Shown piece by piece: positions 11,974-24,220 of a stretch of 64,000 nucleotides of DNA (positions within the stretch are counted from its first letter, which is position 1; each line of letters begins with the position of its first letter). The DNA lies in NCBI GenBank assembly GCA_028753945.1, contig JAPNXP010000004.1:3410001-3474000 (forward strand), given 5' to 3'. Made by a program: the position numbers and the translations under genes. The notes beneath the pieces are model-generated. The model searched no databases and had not been told where the DNA came from. It was given only the letters and a program-made list of their open reading frames with translations. The stretch is from Hexactinellida sp. DTS-2022. Taxonomy: Eukaryota > Porifera > Hexactinellida.

Positions 11974-12925
11974 CTACCCGGCCAAAAGTATTTGAACAGC
12001 AATAATTTGTATTACACTTTCAAGCTTCTAACAGCATAGTAACTTGTGTAGATAGATGCTCTAGCATGGATGTACACTCCCTACCAAAAGTATTCGTACT
12101 CCAAAAAAATCCCATTTAAAAAAGCAATATAGTGTGTCTAGAAAAATGTACATTGTATTCGTAATACATATATGGGATATTGCAATTTTGATGCCAGATT
12201 CTTATTCAACGTATTCGAAATATCCATTGTAGATGCCTTCACCTTAGCTCTGTCAGCTATTGATTAGGTTGGAGATTACCATCCTTTGCGAATATGTGCC
12301 ACTTGTTCCCACCTTCTACCATGTTGGCAATTGGAAGAATGGTACATGGTGCCACCGGATGATAATTTTCAAACTAATCAATATGTAATTGAGATGAAAG
12401 CTTCTACAAAGGTTAATCCGGATGCGTTGAATAGAATTCTGCAATCAATACGACCACATCTCATTTAGTTTGAATGCATTAGCACATAATATTATACTTA
12501 TATAGGACTATTTCCAATAGGAATTTTTGGGTGTACTAATACTTTTGGTAGGGGAGTGTACATAAAACGATATATTTAATATAACAAAATTTCATAATTT
12601 TTATTTACATTTTTATGGCGGTGTTAACTCATTAACTATTTAATGAGTTATTTAAATATAAAATTATGATCATTATGAAGCAATTGGAATTTACAAATTC
12701 TGATTGCAGATTTGAATTGCACATGATCGATCTACTCTAAGTGCATTATTTCAAATAGTACGATTATTATCTACTGAGATACAGCCACATTTCCATTTAC
12801 ACCAATTTAGGTACGTTGCAGAGACACTTCAAGGATATTGGCTAAAATGACATTAAATATTAATGTTTTCAAATTTAGAATTACATCAAGATATTTATAG
12901 TAATCTAAAGTATTTTAAACAGCCG
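11974..12925. repeat. Repeat family R1, copy 1 (interrupted by Tc1-like element)
   Basis: Starts CTACCCGGCCAAAAGTATTT and ends near TTTTAAACAGCCG. Matches 15611-16715 over its length once insertions are removed (shared ATTGCACATGATCGATCTAC, GATACAGCCACATT). TTTGAACAGC at the start and TTTAAACAGC at the end suggest an old Tc1/mariner-type element. No coding recognised. Confidence 0.75.
12075..12558. mobile_element. Tc1/mariner-like element, 484 bp, TSD TA
   Basis: Ends CACTCCCTACCAAAAGTATT and, inverted, CACTCCCCTACCAAAAGTAT, flanked by TA. A 60-codon open frame inside (12286-12468, + strand) ends ALNRILQSIRPHLI, which could be the tail of a Tc1-type transposase; this is tentative. The R1 copy at 15.9 kb lacks the insertion and shows the empty site. 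Confidence 0.88.
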
Positions 12926-13003
12926 TTCAGTAGGTCAAAATCTAAGAATGCGTGACCAACCTCTGGCAAGTTAAGTTTTATTCCTGATTCTGTTACTTTA
13001 GGG

Positions 13004-13239
13004 CAGGGTGTTCAACATACGGCCCGCTTAAATTTAATCCGGTTAATATTTTGATCATTTTATGTAGTCTGTAATGATTTTAGATGTGTTTCTTAACCTT
13101 TTCTGTTCCATTTCCGCTTGGATACCCCAACCTATCTCTCCCTAATATATCTGAAATTTATCAATTGGCCTTTATGGACCATCTAAATATTTTAGGAAAC
13201 CAATGTTGCACGCGGTTAAAATTGAGTTGGGCACCCGTA
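13004..13239. mobile_element. 236-bp hAT-like short element, TSD CTTTAGGG
   Basis: Starts CAGGGTGTTCAACATACGGC and ends GAGTTGGGCACCCGTA; CTTTAGGG at 12996-13003 and 13240-13247 (the match extends to TACTTTAGGG). Confidence 0.85.
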
Positions 13240-13509
13240 CTTTAGGGTATACCTCGCGATTTAAGCTCCCATGCAGGTCTCGAAAATTTATGCTAACCTT
13301 AATCTGCTCGTTGAATTCCCAAAATGGGTCATACCTAGAAAGAATTCATACAAAGCGTATTTAGTATCACTAGAAGCGAAATTTTTCGTGAATAACATAT
13401 CCAAAATCCGCAAAAATCCGTTATGGGGGAAAATATTTATGCGGGTGGCAGTTTCGGACAATTCATAGTAAATCACCGACATTTCCGTAACTCACTTTCT
13501 CAAATCAAA

Positions 13510-13640
13510 TCTAATCAACTTATAATGACCATATTTGGATGATTTTTCCTTCGCAACGCTGAAATGCATCAGGAATGTGTTAGGAATGTGCCAACATTCC
13601 ATTCTCAAATTGTGTGCCTATATAAAGGTAATGGTATGTA
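13510..13640. repeat. Copy of the CCATATTTGG...CATTCTC block
   Basis: ATGACCATATTTGGATGATT, TTCCTTCGCAACGCTGAAAT, CAGGAATGTG and CAACATTCCATTCTCAAATT match, in order, the arm of the 19.5-20.4 kb palindrome. No element ends identified. Confidence 0.7.
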
Positions 13641-15610
13641 TATAGGACAAGATATGCTTCAAATCCCTTAAAGAAATAGTTAAAGAATGGGCTCCCATGG
13701 TGACAATGAAGTTTGGAATCTTTAAAAGGCTATTATGATAAAAGTATAGTTCCGATTAAGTTGAAACTTTCAGTGTAGCTAGTACTTATTGTACACTGTT
13801 CAAAACACCCTAATCTCAATTTGTTAAATGTTCAGAGAGGGGACTTTTAATGATTGCCGGAAGCCATTTGAATTTGTCGCTATATAAAAGTTTGCCCAAA
13901 TTTTCGAGACCGGCATGGGTGTTTATATCGCGTTATATATCCTAAAGTATCAGAATCATGCATAAAACTTAACTTGCCATAGTTTTGTCACGAAATCTTA
14001 GATTTTCACCCTACTAGTTAATAAGTTAGCTAACGAATATTGTGTATTCATGGAAATCCAGTTGTTCAAATATTTTTCCTGAATGTGTTCTAACAGTTTT
14101 CACTGAATATTTTCCCTAGCTTGTCGTCTGATTGACCAATTTGAATTAAGGTATTGTAAATATGTCATCGAAACTATCAAATGCAGTCTATTGGATTTTT
14201 ATTATAATAGGATTTGGTGCTACTCTATAAATTTGAGCAATTTTCTATCGTAAAGCTTACTTCTTTGTTGACAACAATCTTGTTGGCCATCCAGATTCTG
14301 ATTGGTACTAGAGAGTGTATTACTTGCAATCAGGATTTTTTTAAACAGCTGTTACTACTACCAAGTAATTTCATACAGAGAAATTGATAGAGCACCTACC
14401 AGTAGTTTTATTGATTTAATTGTCGTGAAAATCTTCAGCATCAACACAACTCTCAAGGTCATCGCCTCAACGATCAGGATATTTTCCCACATCAACTAAA
14501 TCATGACCTATTCAGCTATTATCTACATTTATTGTTTGGTTAGATTTTTGGAGAGCATTATCAACTACTCCTGGTAAGTTGACACCACACACTTTCACAA
14601 GCTTTCATCATTAATGTATGACGCTCCCGTAGCTTGTTGATTATTCGACCAAGGAGTGTAAATTTCGTATGTGTTTACATTATTTGCCCCGAATGATCCG
14701 ATCGAACACAATTTTTGAATATACAGTCAGATATTTGGTTCGAATTATGCTTCAGTATTGGAGAGTGAAAGAAATTAACATCAACATTCTCAAACTCTAC
14801 AGTAGACGAAGACAAAGCCAGTCTTAGATTTTATTGCTGGTTATGCATTTTCATTGATGAAAATGAATTCAACTGTATGACAAATATACTTGATTTTAAC
14901 TGAGGAGACACCTATAAGAATTCAAGAACTAGACTCATCTGTAGAACTATTTCAACTTTTAAATTGTGGAAGATTAAACTGCCTATCACAACTAATTTAG
15001 TTGCAGTTAGTGATCTTGAATTTTTATCCAAATAGAGCGTTCTTCTGTTTTCATCAAAGACTCATCTCCATTTCGAGATCAATTTCAGTTCAACTCTGTA
15101 TTGTAAACTGGAAAGTGAGAATAGTGTGGGTAGAGGCTGTCTTTCTGAAGGAAATTTGATATTATTTCATGCATTAAAAGTATTTGCCCACCTCACAATA
15201 AACAAAATATATTTATCGTAGACAACGGATAACCTTTGAACAACCTGAAAGAAGGAACTATTTGTGTAATATTTTGTTTAATTTCAGCAAATGTTTGCAA
15301 GCATTTTGTTCATTTCTGTAATATTATCCTGGAAGTTAAATATATTGAAGAGTTATATACATTTTTGAAGCCGGTATGAATCGAATTGACTCATATTTGT
15401 GCCTTGTTACTCAAAACTTACAGAAAACTCGACTTCTTATTATCCCTAGTCAAAATTAACGAATATGCCTTATCTTAGGAGGCAATGATCATACAAATCT
15501 TTCTGTTTAGCAGAAAGTTTCCACATATTTGCAATATTAAAATATGAGATGACATATACCAAAATTTCAATGCTAATTATCTACCCAGCGGCATAGCCTT
15601 AAGGCTATAC
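13640..15610. other. No feature recognised
   Basis: AT-rich. Short open frames (for example 14302-14499) show no family motifs. No repeats with other parts of the window were noticed. Confidence 0.45.
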
Positions 15611-15655
15611 ACTACCCGGCCAAATTAATTGAACAGCAATAATTTGTATTACACA

Positions 15656-15837
15656 CAGGCTTTCATCCAGACAAAATTATACGCGCGGCTAGATTTAATT
15701 TGCGATCGCTCCACCCGCCTAATTACTTATTTTCTATTATATCTATGGGAGTATTTATCAATTTTCGCGCGCCTAGAAAATATTTCTTCCAAATTATCGC
15801 TCCTGTGGGCGTGTTCCATACGCCTGATAAATCCCTG
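15656..15837. mobile_element. 182-bp hAT-like short element, TSD ATTACACA
   Basis: Ends CAGGCTTTCATCCAGAC and ATACGCCTGATAAATCCCTG; duplication ATTACACA at 15648-15655 and 15838-15845. The R1 copy at 12 kb has the uninterrupted target (TTGTATTACACTTTCAAGC). Same family as 3337-3550. Confidence 0.93.
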
Positions 15838-16075
15838 ATTACACATTCAAGCATCTAACAGCATAATAACTTGTGTAGATCATTTAGCATAGATGACATA
15901 AAACGATATGTTTAATATAACAAAATTTCATGATTTTTATTTACATTTTATGAGGTGTTAAACTCATTAACTATATTATGAGCTAATTAAATATAAAATT
16001 ATGATCATTATGAGGCAATTGGAATTTACAAATTCTGATTGCAGATTTGAATTGCACATGATCGATCTACTCTAG

Positions 16076-16527
16076 CATGGGCGTAGAATTCATCTTAAAA
16101 TCGAAAACATCTGGGGGGGCGAGATAAGATATTTCTAATAGACATTTCAATTAGTTTCATATCTAAAAAAAAAAGCTGAGATACCTTGTGTTCATGCAGT
16201 ACAACCTCGATTATCCGAACTCGTTGGGACCGGTTAAACATGTTCGGATAATATACAATTTACAAAGAACCAGTAGGTTTACCAAAACACCTTCTTTCAA
16301 AAGGTTTCAACTTAATTGGGTTATTTTTAATGGGTTGGCATCAATTACCTTTTTATTATTATTTTAGTTTCCTTCAAATACTGAGAATTCGTTTTAATAT
16401 TTGACTACACATTGGAGAGAAAAGAACCAAATAGTGGGGGGGCCGGTAGTATGGACCGCCCCCCAAGTTTAAAAATCTAGGGGGGGGGGGGCGCCCCTCG
16501 CCCCCCCCCCCGAACTCTACGCCTATG
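16076..16527. mobile_element. 452-bp hAT-like element (CATGGGCGTAGA ends), TSD TACTCTAG
   Basis: Ends CATGGGCGTAGAATTC and GAACTCTACGCCTATG; duplication TACTCTAG at 16068-16075 and 16528-16535; the 12-kb R1 copy gives the empty site. G and C tracts near the right end. Carries an internal mariner/pogo-like end, CAGTACAACCTCGATTATCC at 16198. Confidence 0.9.
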
Positions 16528-16715
16528 TACTCTAGGTGCTTGATTTAAAGCACCTAGAGATACAGCCACATTCCCATTAGTGTCAATTGAGGTACGTGAC
16601 AGAGACACTTATGCCACTTAAAGGATATTGTCTAAGATGGCATGATATCACAATGTTTTTATGTTTAGAACTACAGAAGGATATTTATAGTAATCTAGGG
16701 TAATTTAAACAGCCG

Positions 16716-17159
16716 TAATATGTTAGCTGACTATTATTCATGGAAATTGCTGTTCGAATATTTTGGTTGGATAGTGTAGTTAGTATTAATAATTTCCTGT
16801 TAACATTTTTTAATTTCCTATTTAACCTTTTTGCATCATTTAAGCTTTTAAATTAAGTTATTAATAGTTCTTTATTAGAACAAAACAACTACCTACATTG
16901 GTAGGTTATTATGCAATTTCCGAATGAAATTATATTGACAAGATTCAAATTGTTCATGTTATTTTATTATGTAATTAACTTACATATTCTCGAACGTCTA
17001 TGTGCAAGCTTAATTTTTTTGCTGAATTGTATAAGGAGTTTTGTGTATGCCGTGATGGCCGACTTGGTAATGAATGAATATCATCTATCTTGGAAAGCTG
17101 TTTTTGTACCGCCCAGGTTAAATATCTAAGGAGAAACATTTCTTTAAACAAAAAAAGAT
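16716..17159. other. No gene recognised
   Basis: AT-rich spacer before the THAP/P-like copy. An open frame at 16911-17129 has no recognised motif. Confidence 0.4.
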
Positions 17160-17210
17160 CAAATATACTAGAATCTGTAAATTATTAGCGGCCACCAAGG
17201 TACAGGTGAC

Positions 17211-17685
17211 CAGGGGTGGCGCTATGGGGGGGGGGCAGGTGGAGAAATAGCCCCCCCTTCGGGGAACCTTAGCCCCCCATTCGGGGAAAAGTCAGAAATA
17301 TATCGGGGAAGAGTTGTGAAATAATTTAGAAAATTTAGTTAGAATAGCTATTTACGTAATTACTACATACTGGACCAAGCGTTTTGTTTTCAATGCATTA
17401 ATTTCGGATTTATAACTTTCTACTAGTGTATAATTATGTGGGAAATTTGGCTATTTTTAATTTAGCTGTCCCCTTAGTGCAACTTGAATAGAGTAAATGA
17501 GTCCTACATAAGTTTGATTTCCAATACTTTGATTGAAAAATTTATAACCATCAGATGAAGTAAATCTTGATCACAATATCACAGCTATTGAATAATAATC
17601 GACAATGAAATGAACTCTCGCCCCCCCTGTATTGAAATTGGGGGGGCATTCGCCTCCCTTGCCCCCCCCAGGATCGACGCCCTTG
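17211..17685. mobile_element. hAT-like short element with C/G tracts
   Basis: Begins CAGGGGTGGCGCTATGGG and ends GGATCGACGCCCTTG, with runs of C and G near both ends. It sits inside the THAP-domain coding region of the P-like pseudogene. A clean 8-bp duplication was not found, so the ends are approximate. Confidence 0.55.
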
Positions 17686-18769
17686 CCTGTGGAGCCAGAA
17701 GTCATATCTGAGTGGATAACAGCACTACACTTAGTTCATATCCATACTAACACTTTTGTTTGTGAAAAATATTTCCGCGATGAAGACATCTCACTGATGT
17801 ACCCGGTGCCAACTGGTCCAAGCGCATCCCTTCAAGAAATCCCTCGAAAAGTGCCAATCCTTCGCAATGATGCTGTTCCATGTTTCTTGCCAGGATGTTC
17901 TACATATTTTTCAGCAGCCGTAGGATCTAAAGTTTGAGGAAATAGAAGAACATTTAGATATTTAGGTAATACAGGAAAGTCAGCAATCATTCAAAGCTGA
18001 TGAGGAGAAGTATAGTATTGCCACTCTTGATGCATTGAAGCAAAAGCTCAATTTTGGTGACTCTTCATAATTTGATTATTTTGTATTCGAGTGATAGTTC
18101 AATTCATATTTTACTCCCACGGTTTAAAAAATCAAGGATATCAATTGAAGCCAGTTTATCTATTAATTATGATTTAATTACCAACGCCTTATATGAAAAC
18201 GAACCAATTTCTCTATCCCTGATTCCCCTAAATGATATACGCCATGTTGAAGCTCTTTTTAGTGAAATGTTACGTAACTAATTTATAGAGACTGGTTCTG
18301 AGACTGATTATATATGTCATCATGTTAATTCAGCTATATACACATATCATTGATGCAATTGCTGAAATAGAGGAGTGTACCGCAAAAGATGACTTCAATC
18401 CATTTGGGCCAGGTTGAAAGTATCATGTTCCAAAAAATAGCCGCAGATGCAACATTATTACACAGGTACTTATATAACTCAACAACAAGTTCCTTAAATA
18501 TTTATGAATTTATACAATTTTGTATTTTAGGTTTTATCGCTCAAGGCTCATATCTACCCCCACTCTTGTTATAACTACTTGAAATCTCTTGACTGTTCAT
18601 CACTCCCAAATTACCACACGATACAGAGGTTGTACAATCCTATTGGGTTAGAGAGCGAATACTTTATTTTCCCAAAAATGCAACAAAATACTTCTCACTC
18701 CAGCAATAGACTATCGTCGTTCAAATTAAAGAACTTCATGTTAAGTCAGAGATTTTGTATAAGGCAGTA

Positions 18770-19382
18770 CAGTGGAACCCCGCGTATCGGGGCACCTCCG
18801 TCCAAGCGCTCAGCGCCTCGATATGCGGGATTCTAAGAGAACTCCAATATGTTGGGTTAAAACAATTAAGTTACCACCTTCACAACAAATCATACACATA
18901 TAGTCAAAAACTAGAGTTAAGGCTGATATTTAAGCAATACTACACATTACAAATTCACATTATACTTTACCTACACTAGTAGTCACAAATCTATGATAAT
19001 CACCGAATTTCTTTTTTGAAAAACTCCCTCGAATACCTCAGCACGAGTCTCTAGCGTGAGTGGGTGACGCTTAGCGGCCATTACAAAGAATACTAAGTTG
19101 CTCAAAAAGTAAATCATGTTACTCAAGAGAAAATAATCTTCGGTGGAGTGCCCCGATAAGTGAATGGCGCCCCGATACGAGTGGTACCCCGATACGCCCC
19201 TGCCCCGATATGCGGGGTTATTTTTAAAGGGAAAAAAGCAAATTACCAACTTACTGCCCCGATACGCGCCTGCCCCGATATGCGGCGTTATTTTTAAAGG
19301 GAAAAAAGCAAATTACCAACCTACCTCCCCGATACGAGGGGTGCCCCGATACGCGCCTGCCCCGATATGCGGGGTTCTACTG
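18770..19382. mobile_element. 613-bp pogo/mariner-like short element, TSD TA
   Basis: Ends CAGTGGAACCCCGCGTATCG and ATATGCGGGGTTCTACTG, flanked by TA. Interior right half is built of CCCCGATA(C/T)GCG repeats, with a direct repeat of GTTATTTTTAAAGGGAAAAA (19219 and 19279). Inserted in the P-like pseudogene right after ELHVKSEILYKA. Confidence 0.92.
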
Positions 19383-19524
19383 TAATATCATTGCGCCTAC
19401 ACTCGACACAGAATATCCATATCCAATTAAGCCAATTTTAGAGATAATGGTTTATAGTCTCCACAAGTGATGGTCAACTATTGTTCGCCTCTTCCCTCTA
19501 TAGTGCAGCGGCACAACCATACAA

Positions 19525-20428
19525 ATGTTCATTTTTTTGATAAAAGTACCAAAATTTGTACACATGTACTTTGATGTAGTGCGAACATTTGAGGATATTG
19601 AGGCAATTGAAAGAGTGTCTATATCGGCCATGACAGCTCGTCAAAGTTAACACGTCCGATAGTGTTCGCCGGACTTGTTTCCCATAAAAACTTGTTCAAA
19701 TTAAGTTATATCGTCTTTTTATTGTTGAATTCGGTTTCTAAGTAAAATTTCCGATAATTTATATATCACATGACCATATTTGGAACAATTTTTCCATAGC
19801 AACGCTGGAATGTACCAGGAATGTGTCAAAAATTCCATTCTCCAATTGTGTCCATACCCAATCGAGTGACCCCTCTTTCGACTCCACTCAACTACTTGAG
19901 TATAATTATATACATACCGACCCTGTAAAACGTGATTTGATAAAATTATTCGATATTTATGGTAAATCACGGTGAATCTCGAATAATTTTATAAAATCAC
20001 ATATTACAGGGTCGGTATTTGTATTATTATACTCAGGTAGTTGATTGGAGTCGAAAGAGGGGTCACTCGATTGTGTAAAGACACAATTGGAGAATGAAAT
20101 TTTTGACACATTCCTGGTACATTCCAGCGTTACTTTGGAAAAATTGTTCCAAATATGGTCATGTGATATATCAAATTATCGGAAATTTCACTTGGAAACC
20201 GAATTCAACAATAAAAAGACGATATAACTTAATTTGAACAAGGAATTATTCGAAACAAGTCCGGCGAACACTATCGGACGTGTAACTTTGACGAGCTGTC
20301 ATGGCCGATATAGACACTCTTTCAATTGCCTCAATATCCAAAAATGTTCGCACTACATCAAAGTACATGTGTACAATGTACTTTGATGTAGTGCGTAGTT
20401 TTGGTGCTTTTATCAAAAAAATGAACAT
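19525..20428. mobile_element. 904-bp foldback palindrome (element D)
   Basis: 19525-19955 pairs with 19985-20428: outer ATGTTCATTTTTTTGAT / ATCAAAAAAATGAACAT, inner ACCGACCCTGTA / TACAGGGTCGGT around 19966. Arms share CACATGACCATATTTGGAAC, CAACGCTGGAATGTACCAGG, GAGTGACCCCTCTTTCGACT. The right arm has about 30 extra bases near 20370, a duplicated TGTACTTTGATGTAGTGCG. Inserted into the P-like pseudogene. No coding; open frames here are mirror images. Confidence 0.85.
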
Positions 20429-22137
20429 TCTGTTGAAACTTTATGTCTATGCCTCTGGACTACTACCATTGCATCAGATTTACATATGTCCATTAAATCT
20501 GTTATTTGTGAATTCGACAATTGCGGACTATTCGTTCAAGTAATTTGTTCTGATAACTCAAAATTTTAACATATTTAAGAAGTTTTCCCCTGACCAAACG
20601 ACGTACTTCCATTGTTCTTCATCCAGTTTACGTTACCAGGTACCTTTTCCTGTTATTGATGCGGTTCACATATTGAAATGTATTTGGAACAATTGGCTAA
20701 ACACCCAAAATTATAACCACACATTCCTTTTCCCCTCTATTAATGATATTTCCACGAAGCTATCAAATAGCCTCTTAATCAGTACAAAGCTTGTTTTGAA
20801 GATGTGCCATTACTCCACAAACAAGATCACAGTATTTCGTCAAAATTGCACCCAATCTGACATTTAAATCATGGTGATATTCAAGCATAGAACGACATAA
20901 CGTAAAACTCGCACTCAAGATATTTCATAATTAACTATTGCTGGCCTGCAAATTCAGAATGATTCGCGAGATAATCTATTCAAAACTCAAACAGCCGAAT
21001 TCATACCTATCATTTTTTAATGTCAGTACACCTCAGAATAGAACACGTTGAGAGACGAATTTTAATAGCCCCTAATACCAGACGATCCCCGCTTTTCTTT
21101 TCTAGAGCGTATTGTAGTTTGGATTGAAACCTGGGAAGCAACAACAAAAGCAAACAAAGCGTCACTGCCCGCCTGACATTCACTAGTCTAAGGCACCCGT
21201 GCTTCTCATTGTCACTTCTAGAACTTAATCTAACTAACAAATGTGGCTTTTCTTATGTTTTGACCTCCTTTTTACAGAATGATACTTTAGAGAACCATTT
21301 TGAACTGTACAGACAAATATCTGGAGCCAATTATCATATATCATTTTGTAAAATACTTGAGTCTGAGCGGCGACTGAAAGTATCTCTTATGCTTAAATTG
21401 TACCAAGTGCAGAACAAAGCGATTCTCTGATATTTCAGTTGATGACCTGACTGTTCAGCTATCTCACTTCAAGCACTAGAACGAATAATGAACCAACTCC
21501 CAAATTTAGAAGCGATAGTTGATGTCACCCAAACTCTGCAAACTTTATCCTTCAGGACTGGTTTTTCTGTGCTTCAATTTTACAAACGATCAAATAAATG
21601 CCCTATCTGTCTCGATTACCTCACTACCGACCAAGAATTCATTATCAATTTTTCCAGAGATTGAAGGTTCGTATATTTGGAAATTCTGGACAGAGGATCA
21701 CTTAAGTGGCCTTCGCATCTATCTTGAGAACAGTTCTTATTTTATGGAAAATTCTCGTCGGAATTAATAACTAAAATCAAAATTTGTTGTTCTTGTTTGG
21801 ACAATGGTAAACTTTCTAAATGTAGACAGTCTATTTTTAGACCAGGCTTGACCTTCGTTATATAAGGCCTTACTACTACTCCGAACCATGGATTAGTAAT
21901 GGCCATTGATTATTAGCTGACATATCTTTATCTCAATAGCTAGTAATGACAGACCTGAGAAATGCATTATAGTTATATAGGAAGTTAGGAATATGATATC
22001 AAGACATACATAACACCCTTTCGAATTGTGATATATCACCATTTGATCACGTAATCGCTATTTTTCATGGGAATTATCGTGTTTTTATAGGGTATCAGTA
22101 GATCATCAATGTATGCAGGTGCAAGTCCACTGAGAGA

Positions 22138-22445
22138 CTATAGACTATAAGGAGGAGTTTGAACAAATCCGTTTATAAACTGGTAGCCAATGTAGTTTCC
22201 GAAGAATAGGTTGTATACTGCCCCATCTAGATGCTCCGACAACCATGCGAGCTGCCGCATTCTGAACACGTTGGAGTTTACCAATCTATGAAATTGGTAA
22301 CCCGTATAGTAAACTGTTACAACAGACAATACGTGAAGAAATGAACGCATGGACAAGACGCTCTGTAGTTTACGGTCTAGAAATCTACGTAATTGCCCAA
22401 TAGTCCTTAAAGCATTATTTGCAGCACAACTAACTTTAGTAACAT
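22138..22445 (-). pseudogene. CR1/L2-like LINE reverse transcriptase C-terminal fragment
   Basis: Minus strand across two frames: NALRTIGQLRRFLDRK, then IGKLQRVQNAAARMVVGASR and LRKLHWLPVYKRI. Known: LQRVQNAAARxV and LRxLHWLPVxxRI follow the RT domain in CR1/L2/RTE-type non-LTR retrotransposons. Only this 0.3-kb piece is present, with a stop or two. It is the only retrotransposon coding seen in the window. Confidence 0.82.
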
Positions 22446-22485
22446 GAAATGAGCCAAAATGTAATTTCTATAAATCTTGTGAAAT

Positions 22486-22960
22486 TTTGACCCGATTAAG
22501 CGTAGAAATCTATCAACCGGTGGCTCAATTAAAGCGGAGTCGACTCTATGTGATTTGAATTATTTAAGTGATTTTGAGTTGCTAATTTTGTTTTTATTTT
22601 TATTTGCTCTTATTTGATTACTAAAAGGTTTAATCATTTCAAATCGTCTATCATATCATTTTGAATTCACTTTCAAATAATTTCCAGGTCGTTTTCAAAT
22701 AAATTTCAAATATATTAGAAAAAATATTTTTGAAATTACCGAGTTAAAATAAATACATTTTTTGTTTACTTGGGAATATAATTTGGTACGTCTTATCCGA
22801 GGTACGTCTTATCCGAAGTACGTCTTATCCGAGTACGTCTTAACCGAATCATTTATAATGGATCAGATAGGGGAAAAAATCTGTTATTAGAGAACAGTAC
22901 GTAGCATCCGAGAGTACGTCTTAAGCCGAGTACGTACTAAGCGAGTTCCACTGTATATTG
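22486..22960. repeat. Mariner-like fragments with TACGTCTTATCCGA repeats
   Basis: 22490-22545 has a single end (CCGGTGGCTC, AAAGCGGAGTCGACT), like 60188-60289. 22785-22953 has tandem GTACGTCTTATCCGA units and a right end GCGAGTTCCACTG|TA. Left end not found. Confidence 0.6.
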
Positions 22961-23261
22961 AATACACACACACTTTAATAATATACATACTATCGTACTA
23001 TGTATTTTAAATCAAAGTTTTTAAGGAGTACGAATACTTTTGAGAGGTGCGAGAACATCTGGGGGAGATTTTCAGTAACCATGGATTATTTGGACGAATG
23101 TAGGACATATGTATAGTTTCAATTAAGTATTCCCTTTATTAGATATAACATTTACTATAACATATAAGCACTATGTAGGGTTTTAGAACGTTTGATGTCA
23201 AAATTATTCACATGAGCCTCAGAATTTGGGGGAAATAGTCAATCTTTTAAGGGGGGACGGT

Positions 23262-23770
23262 CAGAGTAACCGCGTACGTTCGTACGGTACGGTACGGAGA
23301 GTCTCCGTACCGTATTATTTCGTACGGTACGTCGTACGGTACGCAATAATACGTTGTGAACAATTAACAATATATACAATTATTTCTATAATTCGAAAAT
23401 TAATTAATAAACAAGGCTCTAATCTATTATAGTTCGAAATTATGCGATTACAAATAAACAATTCGGTACCTAATAATCTGATCGCGCACGCGAAAAACTT
23501 TACTTTGGTATCAAACAAATCTGCTAAATAAAACTAATATTACTAATCTGATCAAATAACAGTTTCCCAAGTAATTGTTTCCTCCTCATATTCATAGGAA
23601 GATAATTTATCAAGGAGTCTCAAATTATGGTGGACGGCTAAGTGCTGAAAGATAAGATTCTATACTATCATTAAATAAGTACGTACGGAGTGCGTAAGTA
23701 CGGTACGGAAGGATAATCTGCGTACTAAGTCCGTACCGTACCGTACAGTACGCCGTACGCGGTTACTCTG
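23262..23770 (-). mobile_element. CGTACG hAT-like short element, copy 1 (inverted)
   Basis: Ends CAGAGTAACCGCGTACG and CGTACGCGGTTACTCTG; flanking GGGACGGT / GGGACGGA (7 of 8). 509 bp; opposite orientation to the copies at 26184 and 53110. Terminal regions are dense in (C)GTAC(G) palindromes. Confidence 0.92.
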
Positions 23771-24220
23771 GGGACGGACGGTTATACATTTAGGAGTTCT
23801 TATATCATTAACAAAAATTACGGAGCTTCATGTGTAGTCTATAAGGTATAAAATTATACAAAATAATCCAATTCAACTAAATAAGTTTATCTTTTAAAGC
23901 TACTGTACATTCACCCTTGAATCACAACTATTAGCTAACATTCAAATTTTTTGAAGTAGATTGTAAATGTTATAGATTAGATTAGATGTTGGTAATGGCT
24001 TTTATAATTAAATTGTAGTCAGTTTATAGTTAATGTTTAATTCATACACAATTACAAATTACAATTGCGACGTTATCCAACTGGCAGGGTACAGCTGAAT
24101 ACCGGATTAGAACCGGATATCCGGTACAACTCTACTCCAAAGGAACTTGCTGTCGGCACAGCTGTAATTTTAGATTTTTAAATCTGTAATTATTTAACTC
24201 TCTTTAATCTATTTATATAG

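Larger units (their letters stand above)
15611..16715. repeat. Repeat family R1, copy 2 (with two hAT-like insertions)
   Basis: CTACCCGGCCAAATTAATTG start, TAATTTAAACAGCCG end; same sequence as 11974-12925 outside the insertions at 15656-15837 and 16076-16527. Confidence 0.78.
17160..21775 (+). pseudogene. Diverged THAP/P-like transposase, interrupted by three insertions
   Basis: Seen: THAP-domain half at 17686-17870 (WITALHLVHIHTNTFVCEKYF gives W, C and the HF-like end); at 18050-18280 RISIEASLSINYDL and DIRHVEALFSEM; at 18550-18770 LPNYHTIQRLYN and ELHVKSEILYKA; after two insertions, SIKSVICEFDNCGLFVQVIC near 20480; DAVHILKCIWNNWLNTQ at 20660-20710; and NDTLENHFELYRQISGANYH at 21280-21340 followed by ILESERRLKVS. 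Known: these are landmarks of P-superfamily transposases. The catalytic DE(V/M)H-type motif reads KELH, so the aspartate is gone. Many stops. Interrupted at 17211-17685, 18770-19382 and 19525-20428. Confidence 0.75.
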
